31,988 nucleotides of DNA, from assembly GCA_958348225.1 (NCBI GenBank), contig CATVYG010000027.1, positions 1 through 31,988 of the forward strand, written 5' to 3'. The notes below the pieces were generated by a model. It did no database searches, was not told the origin of the DNA, and saw nothing but the letters and a program-made list of their open reading frames with translations. The position numbers were made by a program, and so were the translations under genes. Source of the DNA: an uncultured Collinsella sp. GTDB lineage: Bacteria; Actinomycetota; Coriobacteriia; Coriobacteriales; Coriobacteriaceae. Of this stretch, positions 1 through 8,720 are shown piece by piece; the first letter of the stretch is position 1, and every line of letters starts with the position of its first letter.

Positions 1-87
1 CGGGTGCCCTACCGGGAGTAGCCCCGACGGTTGACAAAACTATAGGAACACCCAATGACTAGGTCGGAAAAATTCTTAAAAAAGTTC

Positions 88-115
88 TTGCCCTGAGCTG
101 ATTCGTCCGTATAAT
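88..115 (+). promoter_or_regulatory. Promoter of the tRNA-Asn pair
   Basis: A -35 box TTGCCC (88-93) and a perfect -10 box TATAAT (110-115) are separated by 16 bases. Transcription would start near 122, about 24 bases before the first tRNA. The -10 match is the best in the window, as expected for a stable-RNA promoter. An AT-rich tract (67-86) lies just upstream and could act as an UP element. Confidence 0.75.
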
Positions 116-145
116 AAACTTCGTTGCTTGAGAGCACGCACCTAT

Positions 146-220
146 TCCTCGGTAGCTCAATGGTAGAGCACGCGGCTGTTAACCGCGCTGTTGTAGGTTC
201 GAGTCCTACCCGGGGAGCCA
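146..220 (+). tRNA. tRNA-Asn (GUU), copy 1
   Basis: A complete cloverleaf can be drawn. The acceptor stem TCCTCGG pairs with CCGGGGA, the D arm is GCTC/GAGC, and the anticodon stem CGCGG/CCGCG carries the loop CTGTTAA with anticodon GUU (Asn). The T arm is GTAGG-TTCGAGT-CCTAC, the discriminator base is G, and the 3' CCA is encoded. It is 75 nt long including CCA. It is identical to the second copy 34 bases downstream, so the pair is a tandem duplication. Confidence 0.97.
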
Positions 221-229
221 GAATTTTTC

Positions 230-250
230 AGCCCTCTCCGTTGGGCTTTT
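230..250 (+). terminator. Weak terminator-like hairpin between the two tRNAs
   Basis: AGCCC (230-234) pairs with GGGCT (243-247) around an 8-nt loop and is followed by a short T run (247-250). The stem is only 5 bp, so it could give partial termination or act as a processing signal. A full stop is unlikely, because the second tRNA has no promoter of its own that I can see. Confidence 0.4.
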
Positions 251-254
251 AAAT

Positions 255-329
255 TCCTCGGTAGCTCAATGGTAGAGCACGCGGCTGTTAACCGCGCTGT
301 TGTAGGTTCGAGTCCTACCCGGGGAGCCA
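255..329 (+). tRNA. tRNA-Asn (GUU), copy 2
   Basis: The sequence is identical over all 75 bases to the copy at 146-220, including the encoded CCA and one flanking base on each side. The anticodon is GUU. It is most likely co-transcribed with copy 1, since the spacer contains no -10/-35 pair. Two identical neighbours suggest a recent duplication or gene conversion. Confidence 0.97.
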
Positions 330-337
330 GGTTGTAA

Positions 338-366
338 AACCCGTCGCTTATGCGGCGGGTTTTTTC
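338..366 (+). terminator. Intrinsic terminator of the tRNA-Asn operon
   Basis: A 10-bp stem (338-347 with 352-361, one G-U pair) has the tetraloop TTAT and runs into a T tract (360-365). It lies 8 bases after the CCA of the second tRNA. Confidence 0.9.
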
Positions 367-440
367 ATGCCGCGATCGCCTGGCGCGAACGTTACCGTAT
401 CAACATTTCGTGTCGAGGATGTAATCCCACGACCCACCAC

Positions 441-467
441 CTCAACATGGCGCGGTCGTTGTAGAAT
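441..467 (+). promoter_or_regulatory. Putative promoter of the Gls24-like/fakA unit
   Basis: CTCAAC (441-446) is followed after exactly 15 bases by TAGAAT (462-467), and a small palindrome ATTGCAAT (468-475) comes next. The same CTCAAC-N15-TAGAAT combination occurs upstream of acpP. The -35 box is far from consensus, so the call rests on the -10 box, the repeat of the signature and the position after a terminator. Confidence 0.5.
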
Positions 468-523
468 ATTGCAATGATTGCTCCCACGAGATGGTGCCGC
501 GAGCACCAGATAAGGAGATTCTT

Positions 524-880
524 GTGTCTGAGACCATTAACGGCAGCCTGAGCGTCTCGAACGACGTTATTGCCGATATTGCCGGTTATGCCGCGATGAC
601 GTGCTATGGCGTCGTCGGCATGGCTGAGCAGCTCCAGGGCGCCGAGAGCGTGCGCCTGCTTGCCGGTCAGCGCCTCCGCAAGGGCGTGCTTGTCTCCGCC
701 GACGAGAACGGCCTTACGGTCGATCTTCACGTCGTGCTCGAGAACGGCGTCAACATGAAGTCCGTCTGCCACAATCTTTCGAGCTCCGTTGCCTTCACCC
801 TGCAGGAGATCGCCCAGATCGATCCCGCCAGCCTTAAGATCGGCATCCACATCGACGCGCTCAAGAGCCGTCTGAACTAG
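524..880 (+). CDS. Asp23/Gls24 family envelope stress protein
   Basis: A 118-residue protein of the Asp23/Gls24 (DUF322) family. The family pattern is clear: an N-terminal GSLSVSNDVIADIAGYAA segment, then GVVGM, then V-L-V-S-A-DENGLTVDLHVVLENG and a C-terminal V-x-I-HIDALK-like strand. I chose GTG 524 because AAGGAG (512-517) sits 6 bases upstream; the ATG at 491 lacks an SD and adds residues unlike the family. Members are small, soluble, often membrane-associated proteins linked to cell-envelope homeostasis. In many Gram-positive bacteria the gene lies directly before the DAK/FakA gene, as here (27-base gap), which suggests a shared role in envelope lipid balance. The exact biochemical function is unknown. 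Confidence 0.9.
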   Translation: MSETINGSLSVSNDVIADIAGYAAMTCYGVVGMAEQLQGAESVRLLAGQRLRKGVLVSADENGLTVDLHVVLENGVNMKSVCHNLSSSVAFTLQEIAQIDPASLKIGIHIDALKSRLN

Positions 881-907
881 CATCCGAAAACGGAGATTCA
901 AATACCC

Positions 908-2569
908 ATGATTGCAAAGACCATTCGCACCTGTTTTCCGATCGCTGCGGCTGCCGTTTCCGACAAGGCCGAGGAGATCAACAAGCTCAACGTCTTCCCC
1001 GTGCCCGACGGCGACACCGGTACCAACATGTCGCTCACGCTCGCCTCGGTGACCAAGGAGCTTTCCGCCCTTCCCGCCGATGCCGACATGGAGGCCATCG
1101 CAGGCGCCATCACGCACGGCTCCCTGATGGGTGCCCGCGGCAACTCCGGCGTCATCACCTCGCAGATCCTGCGCGGTGTTGCCGAGGGTCTCGTTTCTGC
1201 CGATGAGCCCATCACGTCCGCCAACATCGCCTTCGCCTTCCGTCGCGCCGTCAAGGTCGCCTTCCAGGCCGTCCGCAAGCCCATCGAAGGCACGATCCTC
1301 ACGGTCCTGCGAGATGTTTCGACCAAGGCCGACGAGTGCGAAAAGAAGAAGTTCTCGGCCGAGGACGCGCTCGATGCTATCGTCGTCGAGGCCTACCAGT
1401 CCGTCGCCCGCACGCCCGACCTGCTGCCCGTTCTGAAGGAGAACGGCGTGGTCGACTCTGGCGCCTTTGGCTTTGCCATCTTCCTGGAGAACTTTGTTGC
1501 CGCCGCTCTTGGCCGCAGCACCGTTGTCGAGGATTTCTCCGCCACGTTTGATTCCGCTGGCTCTGCCCGCGACGCGGCCCTTGGTCGCGTTGAGATCGAG
1601 GCCAACGACGACTGGGAGGGCTCGGAGTTCCGCTACTGCAACGAGTTCCTCTTTAAGGCCGACGCCCCGTTTGACGAGGACGAGTGCCTTAAGTTCCTGG
1701 GCTCCATGGGCGACTGTGAGCTTCTCGTGGGTGCCTACCCCGACTACAAGATCCATGTGCACTCCAACACGCCTAACCTGGTGCTCGAGCACATGCTGCA
1801 GCTTGGTCAGATCTACGAGGTCTTTATCCACAACATGGAGATGGAGGCCCACGACCGTACCGCCAAGATTCACGAGGACCAGGAAAAGGCCGCTGAGCCT
1901 GCCAAGGCGTTGGGCTTTGTCGCCGTTGCCGCCGGCTCTGGCGAGGCCGACATCCTCAAGTCCCTCGGCGTTGACGTGATCGTCTCGGGTGGCCAGACCA
2001 TGAACCCCTCGACCGCCGACCTGCTGGGCGCGGTGGACCAGGTCAACGCGACCTCGGTCATCATCCTGCCCAACAACGGCAATATCCGCATGGCTGCCGA
2101 GGCCGCTGCCTCTGCCTGCACCGACAAGAAGGTCGCCGTCGTTCCCACTAAGACCGTTCCGCAGGCCTTCTCCGCGCTGTTCGCTGTCCTGCCCGATTCC
2201 GAGCTCGAGGACGCCGTCGCCGCTATGGTCGACGCCATCAGCGAGGTCCGCGATGGCGAGGTCACCCGTGCCGTGCGCGATTCCAGCGCCTCTGACGGCT
2301 CTCCGATTCACTCCGGTGATGTCATGGGTATCATTGCCGGCTCCATCGACGTGGTCGGCTCCGATGTGAAGCAGGTCACGCTCGATTGCATCAACCGCAT
2401 GCAGGAGGAAGAGGAGGGCGACGCACTGACGATTCTGGCCGGCGAGGAGCTGTCCGATGAGGCCTTCCAGGAGATCGTCGACGCCATCGAGGAGGCTCAG
2501 CCCGACCTGGAGATCGATGCTCATCGTGGCGAGCAGCCGCTCTATCCCGTGATCTTCTCGATCGAGTAG
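908..2569 (+). CDS. fakA: Fatty acid kinase ATP-binding subunit FakA (DAK2/DegV-like)
   Basis: A 553-residue protein, the usual length of FakA/YloV. The N-terminal DhaL-type kinase domain carries LNVFPVPDGDTGTNM (residues 27-41), whose aspartates D34 and D36 and N40 match the Mg-ATP ligands of the family, and GARGNSGVI (75-83). A middle domain with the YCNEFLF segment and a C-terminal DegV-like fold follow. In Firmicutes FakA phosphorylates fatty acids delivered by a FakB lipid-binding partner, giving acyl-phosphates that PlsY uses or that PlsX interconverts with acyl-ACP. plsX and acpP occur 5-6 kb downstream in this block; no fakB is visible in the window. The SD (GGAG 892-895) is 12 bases from ATG 908, slightly long, but no better in-frame start exists. 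Confidence 0.9.
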   Translation: MIAKTIRTCFPIAAAAVSDKAEEINKLNVFPVPDGDTGTNMSLTLASVTKELSALPADADMEAIAGAITHGSLMGARGNSGVITSQILRGVAEGLVSADEPITSANIAFAFRRAVKVAFQAVRKPIEGTILTVLRDVSTKADECEKKKFSAEDALDAIVVEAYQSVARTPDLLPVLKENGVVDSGAFGFAIFLENFVAAALGRSTVVEDFSATFDSAGSARDAALGRVEIEANDDWEGSEFRYCNEFLFKADAPFDEDECLKFLGSMGDCELLVGAYPDYKIHVHSNTPNLVLEHMLQLGQIYEVFIHNMEMEAHDRTAKIHEDQEKAAEPAKALGFVAVAAGSGEADILKSLGVDVIVSGGQTMNPSTADLLGAVDQVNATSVIILPNNGNIRMAAEAAASACTDKKVAVVPTKTVPQAFSALFAVLPDSELEDAVAAMVDAISEVRDGEVTRAVRDSSASDGSPIHSGDVMGIIAGSIDVVGSDVKQVTLDCINRMQEEEEGDALTILAGEELSDEAFQEIVDAIEEAQPDLEIDAHRGEQPLYPVIFSIE

Positions 2570-2579
2570 GCATCTACCC

Positions 2580-4753
<2,174 letters not shown>

Positions 4754-4757
<4 letters not shown>

Positions 4758-5398
4758 GAATCATCGGCGGTGAATGGCGCGGCCGTAAGATCGAAGAGCC
4801 GCGCGGGCGCGATGTCACCCGTCCCACGACCGATCGCGTGCGCGAGGCATGTGCATCCATGGTCATGTCGGCGTTCGACTTCGATTTGGACGAGGTCCGC
4901 GTGCTGGACGCTTTTGGCGGCTCCGGCGCCCTGGGAATTGAGATGCTCTCGCGTGGCGCCCGCACGCTCACCACGTTCGAGATCGATCGCAACGCCGCCC
5001 GTCTGATCACCAAGAACGTCGAGTCGCTGTGCCGCGACCGTTCGCGTTGGCGTGTCGTTACCGGCGATGTGCTGGCGAGTGCCTCGCGCGGTCGCGTGCC
5101 GGGCGGTCCTTTTGATCTGGTCCTGCTCGATCCGCCGTATGCCTTGCGCGCCGAGCCGGTCGAGGAGCTGCTGCAAAATCTTTCCCAGCAGGAGCTGCTG
5201 ACGCCCGGGGCCTTTGCCCTGTTTGAGCATGCCGCAACCGATGCGGGCGCTCATCCAGCTGGTTTTGAGACCGTGCGAGAGAAGCGCTACGGCATTACCT
5301 CGGTTGACTTGCTGCGCTGGGTGGCCGAGGACGTGAAGGACCATGGTGACGAGAACGAAAATGACGAGGATGCGCCTTCGGAGGACGCCCATGAATGA
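4754..5398 (+). CDS. rsmD: 16S rRNA (guanine966-N2)-methyltransferase RsmD
   Basis: A 214-residue SAM-dependent methyltransferase that modifies G966 of 16S rRNA in the small-subunit head. The N-terminal MRIIGGEWRGR segment is typical. The SAM-binding motif VLDAFGGSGALGIEMLSRGA lies near residues 49-68, and the catalytic (D/N)PPY motif is present as LLDPPYA. ATG 4754 overlaps the recG stop by 4 bases and has a strong SD AAGGAGG (4737-4743). The last ~20 residues form an acidic, Asp/Glu-rich tail that most RsmD proteins lack; this stretch also carries the coaD SD and start, so its composition may be partly constrained by the overlap. Confidence 0.94.
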
Positions 5399-5888
5399 CA
5401 CCATCAACCGCGTGATCGTCCCGGGCACCTTCGACCCCATCACCTTTGGCCATATCGATGTGATTCGCCGTGCCCGCCGCATCTTTCCCAGCGTGATTGT
5501 CGCCGTGGCCGAGTCGCAGGGTAAAAACGGCGTGGGTACCACCTTTATGCTCGACGAGCGCGTGGCGCTGGCCCGCGAGGCCCTCGGCGATTTGGACGGC
5601 ATCGAGGTACTGCCTTTCACCGGCCTGCTGGTCGACTTTGCACGTGAACAGGGGGCAGGTGCCGTCGTTAAGGGCCTGCGCGCCATGACCGACTTTGAGT
5701 ACGAGCTGCAGCAGGCCGACCTCAACTACCGCCTGGATAACGAGCTGGAGTCTATCTTTGTCATGAGTGCTCCGCAGTACGGCTATATCTCGAGCTCGGT
5801 GGTGCGCCAGATCGCGTCGCTTGGCAGCGACGTGTCGACGTTTGTGCCGCCCAACGTGGTCGAAGCGCTCAAACATCGCTTTTCGTGA
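5391..5888 (+). CDS. coaD: Phosphopantetheine adenylyltransferase CoaD
   Basis: A 165-residue nucleotidyltransferase that converts 4'-phosphopantetheine and ATP into dephospho-CoA, the penultimate step of CoA synthesis. The T-x-G-H motif appears in PGTFDPITFGHIDV (residues 11-24; T18 and H21). The C-terminal ISSSVVRQIASLG segment corresponds to the conserved ISSS-x-x-R region. ATG 5391 was chosen because GGAGG (5380-5384) sits 6 bases upstream and residues from here match the family start; the upstream ATG 5343 adds 16 basic residues that do not. The gene overlaps rsmD by 8 bases. CoA is the source of the phosphopantetheine arm on AcpP, encoded 3 kb downstream. Confidence 0.95.
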   Translation: MNDTINRVIVPGTFDPITFGHIDVIRRARRIFPSVIVAVAESQGKNGVGTTFMLDERVALAREALGDLDGIEVLPFTGLLVDFAREQGAGAVVKGLRAMTDFEYELQQADLNYRLDNELESIFVMSAPQYGYISSSVVRQIASLGSDVSTFVPPNVVEALKHRFS

Positions 5889-5894
5889 CATTTT

Positions 5895-5921
5895 TTATTG
5901 CCTGGTGGCATGTGGTAAACT
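5895..5921 (+). promoter_or_regulatory. Possible promoter before the DivIVA/SepIVA-like gene
   Basis: TAAACT (5916-5921), preceded by TGTGG, is a candidate -10 box. TTATTG (5895-5900), 15 bases upstream, is a weak -35 candidate. The 68-base gap after coaD and its drop in GC content support a promoter here, but the boxes are poor. Confidence 0.3.
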
Positions 5922-5956
5922 AACTCGATGATATGTTACCTATGAAAGGAGACCGG

Positions 5957-6454
5957 ATGCCGGGCGAGAATTTTCCTGGCGACAGGATCGTGAGTCTTGT
6001 CGACGAGCTCGAGGGGCTCATCGAAGAGGCTAAGACGCCGTTCGGCAAGAACGCCCAGATGAAGGTTATCGACGCCGACGTCTTCTTTAACATCCTCGAT
6101 GAGATCCGCATGAGCTATCCCGAGGAGTGGCAGAAGTCCCGCCGTATCCTCAAAGAGCGTGAGGAGCTTATGGCTTCCGCCGCCGCTCAGGCCGATTCCA
6201 TCATTGCCGATGCTCAGCAGCAGGCGCTCACCATTGCCGGTGAGCAGGAGATCGTTCGCCTAGCCCAGCAGCAGGCCGACGACATCCGCGACCGTGCACA
6301 GCAGTACGAGCGTGAGACGCGTTATGCCGCCGAGGATTACGCCGAGCAGGTCTTTACGCACCTCGAGGAGAACCTCAAGAGCCTGACCGGCACCGTCACC
6401 CGTTGCCGTCAGCAGCTCAACGAGGGTGCCGCCCAGCAGAATGGTCAGTGGTAA
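5957..6454 (+). CDS. DivIVA-like coiled-coil protein, probable SepIVA counterpart
   Basis: A 165-residue hydrophilic protein. After an N-terminal segment (residues 1-50) with VSLVDELEGLIEEAK and KVIDADVFFNILDEI, it is dominated by a Glu/Gln/Ala-rich coiled coil (about residues 60-150) with many AQQQA and QQADDIRDRA repeats. It has no signal peptide or membrane segment. I place it by position: in mycobacteria the DivIVA-domain septation protein SepIVA lies next to the DUF177 and rnc genes, with coaD/rsmD/recG nearby, and this gene fills the same slot. A role in division or envelope growth is therefore inferred, not proven; generic annotations would be 'ATPase' or 'hypothetical'. Start ATG 5957 has AAGGAG 5 bases upstream. 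The stop overlaps the next start (TAATG). Confidence 0.7.
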   Translation: MPGENFPGDRIVSLVDELEGLIEEAKTPFGKNAQMKVIDADVFFNILDEIRMSYPEEWQKSRRILKEREELMASAAAQADSIIADAQQQALTIAGEQEIVRLAQQQADDIRDRAQQYERETRYAAEDYAEQVFTHLEENLKSLTGTVTRCRQQLNEGAAQQNGQW

Positions 6455-7008
6455 TGGCTGAGTTCCCGAGCGTAACCGTCGATCTTTCCGAGCAGCTCGA
6501 GTTTCCCGGAGACTCTTATCCGCTGACCGGCAAGGTCGATGTCGCTACCTACACGGTGGGCGAGAAGGAGTACCAGCTGCGGGACGGCATTGCCTACGAC
6601 GTGGTCTTTACCAACGCCGGTACCGGTGTTCTGCTCTCGGGCATGGTTCGAGCGCACGCCACCGGCGAGTGCGACCGCTGCCTGGAGCCCGCCTCGTTTG
6701 ATATCGCGGGCGAGATCGAGGAGTTCTATCTCTTTGAGGAGCCCGAGGACCCCGAGGCCTTCGAAGACGGCTACGAGTTGCTGGGCGAGGACCGCATCGT
6801 CGATCTGGGTGAGCCCATCAACGACGCGGTCGTCATGGACACGCCGTTCGTCGTCCTGTGCAAGCCCGATTGCCGCGGCCTTTGCCCCACCTGCGGCATC
6901 AATCTCAACGTCGAGCAATGCGATTGCGCCGCCCAGGCAGAGGCCGAATGGGCCGCTGCCACGGAAAATCCATTTGCAGCATTAAAGAATCTCAAGCTTG
7001 ACGAGTAA
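6454..7008 (+). CDS. DUF177 (YceD) family protein
   Basis: A 184-residue YceD/DUF177 protein. A CDRCLEP motif lies near residue 70, and the C-terminal CKPDCRGLCPTCG segment followed by CDC is the usual cysteine cluster of the family, likely a metal site. Between them is the acidic EEFYLFEEPEDPEAFEDGYEL segment, cut short by the family's D-x-x-DLGEPI region. YceD genes almost always precede rpmF, as here (64-base gap), and plant and bacterial homologues have been linked to 23S rRNA accumulation. The start ATG 6454 overlaps the previous stop by one base and has no clear SD, so translation is probably coupled; GTG 6448 is an alternative. Confidence 0.88.
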   Translation: MAEFPSVTVDLSEQLEFPGDSYPLTGKVDVATYTVGEKEYQLRDGIAYDVVFTNAGTGVLLSGMVRAHATGECDRCLEPASFDIAGEIEEFYLFEEPEDPEAFEDGYELLGEDRIVDLGEPINDAVVMDTPFVVLCKPDCRGLCPTCGINLNVEQCDCAAQAEAEWAAATENPFAALKNLKLDE

Positions 7009-7022
7009 AACTGTGGTAGTAT
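6998..7022 (+). promoter_or_regulatory. Possible promoter for rpmF
   Basis: TTGAC (6998-7002) and TAGTAT (7017-7022, preceded by TGTGG) resemble -35 and -10 boxes, but they are separated by only 14 bases. The element overlaps the end of the DUF177 gene. The -10 context TGTGGTA also precedes the DivIVA-like gene. Read-through from upstream is equally possible. Confidence 0.3.
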
Positions 7023-7072
7023 CGCTACTTGCGCGTAATCGCCACACTGGATAGTTCATAAGGAAGGTCACT

Positions 7073-7252
7073 ATGCCCGTACCTAAACAAAAGCAGGGTC
7101 GTATCCGCACCCATACCCGTCGTTCCGCCAACATGAAGATCTCGGCTGCGGCTCAGTCCACGTGCCCCCGTTGCGGCGCTGTTAAGCTCCCGCACCACGT
7201 GTGCCCCAGCTGCGGTTTCTATAAGGACCGCGAGGTTATCGTTACCGAGTAA
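7073..7252 (+). CDS. rpmF: 50S ribosomal protein bL32
   Basis: A 59-residue protein beginning MPVPKQKQGR and continuing with the conserved T-R-R-S-A-N-M segment of bL32. Two CxxC pairs, CPRC (31-34) and CPSC (44-47), form the zinc ribbon, so this is the zinc-binding (C+) paralogue type. The start is fixed by AAGGAAGG about 5 bases upstream of ATG 7073. It follows the DUF177 gene, the universal yceD-rpmF pairing, and is followed by a strong terminator before plsX. Confidence 0.97.
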   Translation: MPVPKQKQGRIRTHTRRSANMKISAAAQSTCPRCGAVKLPHHVCPSCGFYKDREVIVTE

Positions 7253-7275
7253 CTGTATACTCTGGATGCGATGCC

Positions 7276-7289
7276 GTTCCAACTGGAAC
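7276..7289. repeat. Short palindrome between rpmF and its terminator
   Basis: GTTCCA and TGGAAC flank a 2-base centre (7276-7289). It lies 24 bases after the rpmF stop and just before the terminator hairpin. It could be an operator for a plsX promoter (TATACT at 7256-7261 is a possible -10 box) or may be chance; nothing else supports a function. Confidence 0.3.
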
Positions 7290-7292
7290 CAC

Positions 7293-7322
7293 AATGGCCG
7301 GCTCAATGAGTCGGCCATTTTT
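7293..7322 (+). terminator. Intrinsic terminator after rpmF
   Basis: A nearly perfect 12-bp stem (7293-7304 with 7308-7319, one G-U pair) with the 3-nt loop AAT is followed by a T run (7318-7322). It separates rpmF from plsX, so plsX needs read-through or its own promoter. Confidence 0.85.
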
Positions 7323-7340
7323 GTATAAGGAGCATATGAA

Positions 7341-8360
7341 ATGAGTAACGTTCGCGTTTGTGTAGACGTTGTGGGCGGAGACGAGAAGCCCCAGATTGTT
7401 CTCGATGGTATCGAGGCTGCGCTTGCGGCAGATTCCGAGATCGAGGTCTTGGCCGTCGGTCCCGCCGAAATCGTCAACCCCTTTGCCGCAGCGCATGCCC
7501 GCGTGGAGGCTCTGGAGGCCCCTGACGTCATCAGCATGGAGGACGATCCTATCCGCGCTGTGATGACCAAGCGCAAGTCCTCGATCGTGCTTGCGTGCCG
7601 TGCCATCAAGAAGGGCAATGCGGACGCGTTTTTCTCGGCCGGCTCGACTGGTGCCATGACCGCTGCCGCCACGGCCTACGTTACGCCGTTTAGGTATTTG
7701 GCAGAGGGCAAGAAGCAGCCGGTCCGTCCGTGCCTGACCAACTCTCTGCCCAATCGCGCCGGCGGCCTGACGGTGCTGTGCGATATGGGCGCCAATCCCG
7801 ATGTCACGGTGGACGACATGGTGCGCTTCGCCCAGATGGGCACTGCCTATGCTCGCGTGGTTTTGGGCATTGAGCATCCGCGTGTCGGCCTGCTTGCCAA
7901 CGGCACCGAGGACGAGAAGGGCTCTAACTTTACCAAGGCATGCTTCCCGGCCATGAAGGCCGCGGTTCCCGGCTTTGTGGGCAACTGCGAGGGCACCGAC
8001 CTTACGTCGGGCAATTTTGACGTCGTGGTCGCCGACGGCATGTCGGGCAACATCGCGCTCAAGGCCACCGAGGGCGCTGCCAAGTTTTTGCTGCAGGAGC
8101 TCAAGGGCGCCTTTATGTCCTCGCTCGGCACGAAGATTGCCGCGCTGCTCATCAAAAAGCAGATGCGCCAGATTAAGGCCAAGCTTTCGGGCGATGCCAA
8201 GGGCGGCGCGATCCTGCTGGGCCTGCGCGGCGTCGTGTTGATCGGCCACGGTGCCACGTCGGTCGAGGCCGTCAAGAACGGTACGCTTGCCGCGGCCCAG
8301 GCCGTGCGCGCCGGGCTTGTCCAGGACGTTGCCAATTCCATGGACGGTATCGTTTTATAA
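7341..8360 (+). CDS. plsX: Phosphate acyltransferase PlsX
   Basis: A 339-residue enzyme that converts acyl-ACP and phosphate into acyl-phosphate, the acyl donor for PlsY in phosphatidic acid synthesis; it is a peripheral membrane protein. Family segments are clear: VDVVGGDEKP (residues 9-18, replacing the usual DAMGGD), SAGSTGA, MGANPDVTVDDMVRFAQMG, PRVGLLANGTEDEKG, GNCEGTDL and VVVADGMSGNIALK. SAGSTGA differs from the common SAGNTGA by N to S. ATG 7341 has TAAGGAG (7326-7332) 8 bases upstream. A two-codon frame ATGAAATGA overlaps the start. plsX-acpP-rnc is a widespread order; fabD and fabG, often between them, are absent here. Confidence 0.94.
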   Translation: MSNVRVCVDVVGGDEKPQIVLDGIEAALAADSEIEVLAVGPAEIVNPFAAAHARVEALEAPDVISMEDDPIRAVMTKRKSSIVLACRAIKKGNADAFFSAGSTGAMTAAATAYVTPFRYLAEGKKQPVRPCLTNSLPNRAGGLTVLCDMGANPDVTVDDMVRFAQMGTAYARVVLGIEHPRVGLLANGTEDEKGSNFTKACFPAMKAAVPGFVGNCEGTDLTSGNFDVVVADGMSGNIALKATEGAAKFLLQELKGAFMSSLGTKIAALLIKKQMRQIKAKLSGDAKGGAILLGLRGVVLIGHGATSVEAVKNGTLAAAQAVRAGLVQDVANSMDGIVL

Positions 8361-8376
8361 GAGCCTCGTTACGTGG

Positions 8377-8403
8377 CTCAACCTGTACCGTGTGGGGTAG
8401 AAT
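8377..8403 (+). promoter_or_regulatory. Putative acpP promoter
   Basis: CTCAAC (8377-8382), 15 bases, then TAGAAT (8398-8403). Both hexamers and the spacing match the element at 441-467 upstream of the Gls24-like gene exactly. The predicted start, near 8410, falls inside the left arm of the palindrome at 8401-8432. Confidence 0.55.
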
Positions 8404-8432
8404 CGGAGCCGTATTGCAACGCGGCTCCGATT
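8401..8432. promoter_or_regulatory. 11-bp palindrome on the acpP transcription start (possible operator)
   Basis: AATCGGAGCCG (8401-8411) and its exact reverse complement (8422-8432) flank a 10-base centre. The left arm overlaps the -10 box. It is not followed by a T run, so it does not look like a terminator. The position suggests a repressor site or, if transcription starts further upstream, a leader hairpin of the acpP mRNA. Confidence 0.5.
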
Positions 8433-8474
8433 GCCGTGTTGTGTTGTGTTCCATGACATACGAGAGGAAGCGCT

Positions 8475-8717
8475 ATGGACCGCTCCGAAATCTTCGATAA
8501 GATCGCCGAAGTCGCCGCTGACGTGCTCGGCGTCGATGTCGCCGACATTAGCGACGAGACCACTTTTGACGATCTCGATGCCGATTCGCTCGAGCGTCTG
8601 CAGCTGGTGACGGCCATCGAGGACGAGTTCGACCTCGAGATCGATGACGAGACCCTGCTGTCGCTCAACTCTGTCGCCGACGCCGTCGACGCGATCGAAA
8701 ACGCCAAGGAGGCCTAA
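8475..8717 (+). CDS. acpP: Acyl carrier protein
   Basis: An 80-residue, strongly acidic acyl carrier protein. The phosphopantetheine attachment serine is S38 in the motif DADSLERLQL. The four-helix pattern and length (75-85) are standard. It carries growing acyl chains in fatty-acid synthesis and feeds PlsX, encoded just upstream. ATG 8475 has GAGAGGAAG about 6 bases upstream. Its last codons contain the SD (AAGGAGG, 8706-8712) for rnc, which starts 3 bases after the acpP stop, so the two genes are tightly coupled. Confidence 0.97.
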   Translation: MDRSEIFDKIAEVAADVLGVDVADISDETTFDDLDADSLERLQLVTAIEDEFDLEIDDETLLSLNSVADAVDAIENAKEA

Positions 8718-8720
8718 GTC

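Noticed and set aside
31..59. TTGACA at 31-36 as a second tRNA promoter
   Set aside because: No acceptable -10 box lies 16-18 bases downstream (AATGAC at 54-59 only); the pair at 88-115 is much better.
5343..5390. ATG 5343 as the coaD start
   Set aside because: Adds 16 residues unrelated to CoaD; ATG 5391 has a well-placed GGAGG and matches the family start.
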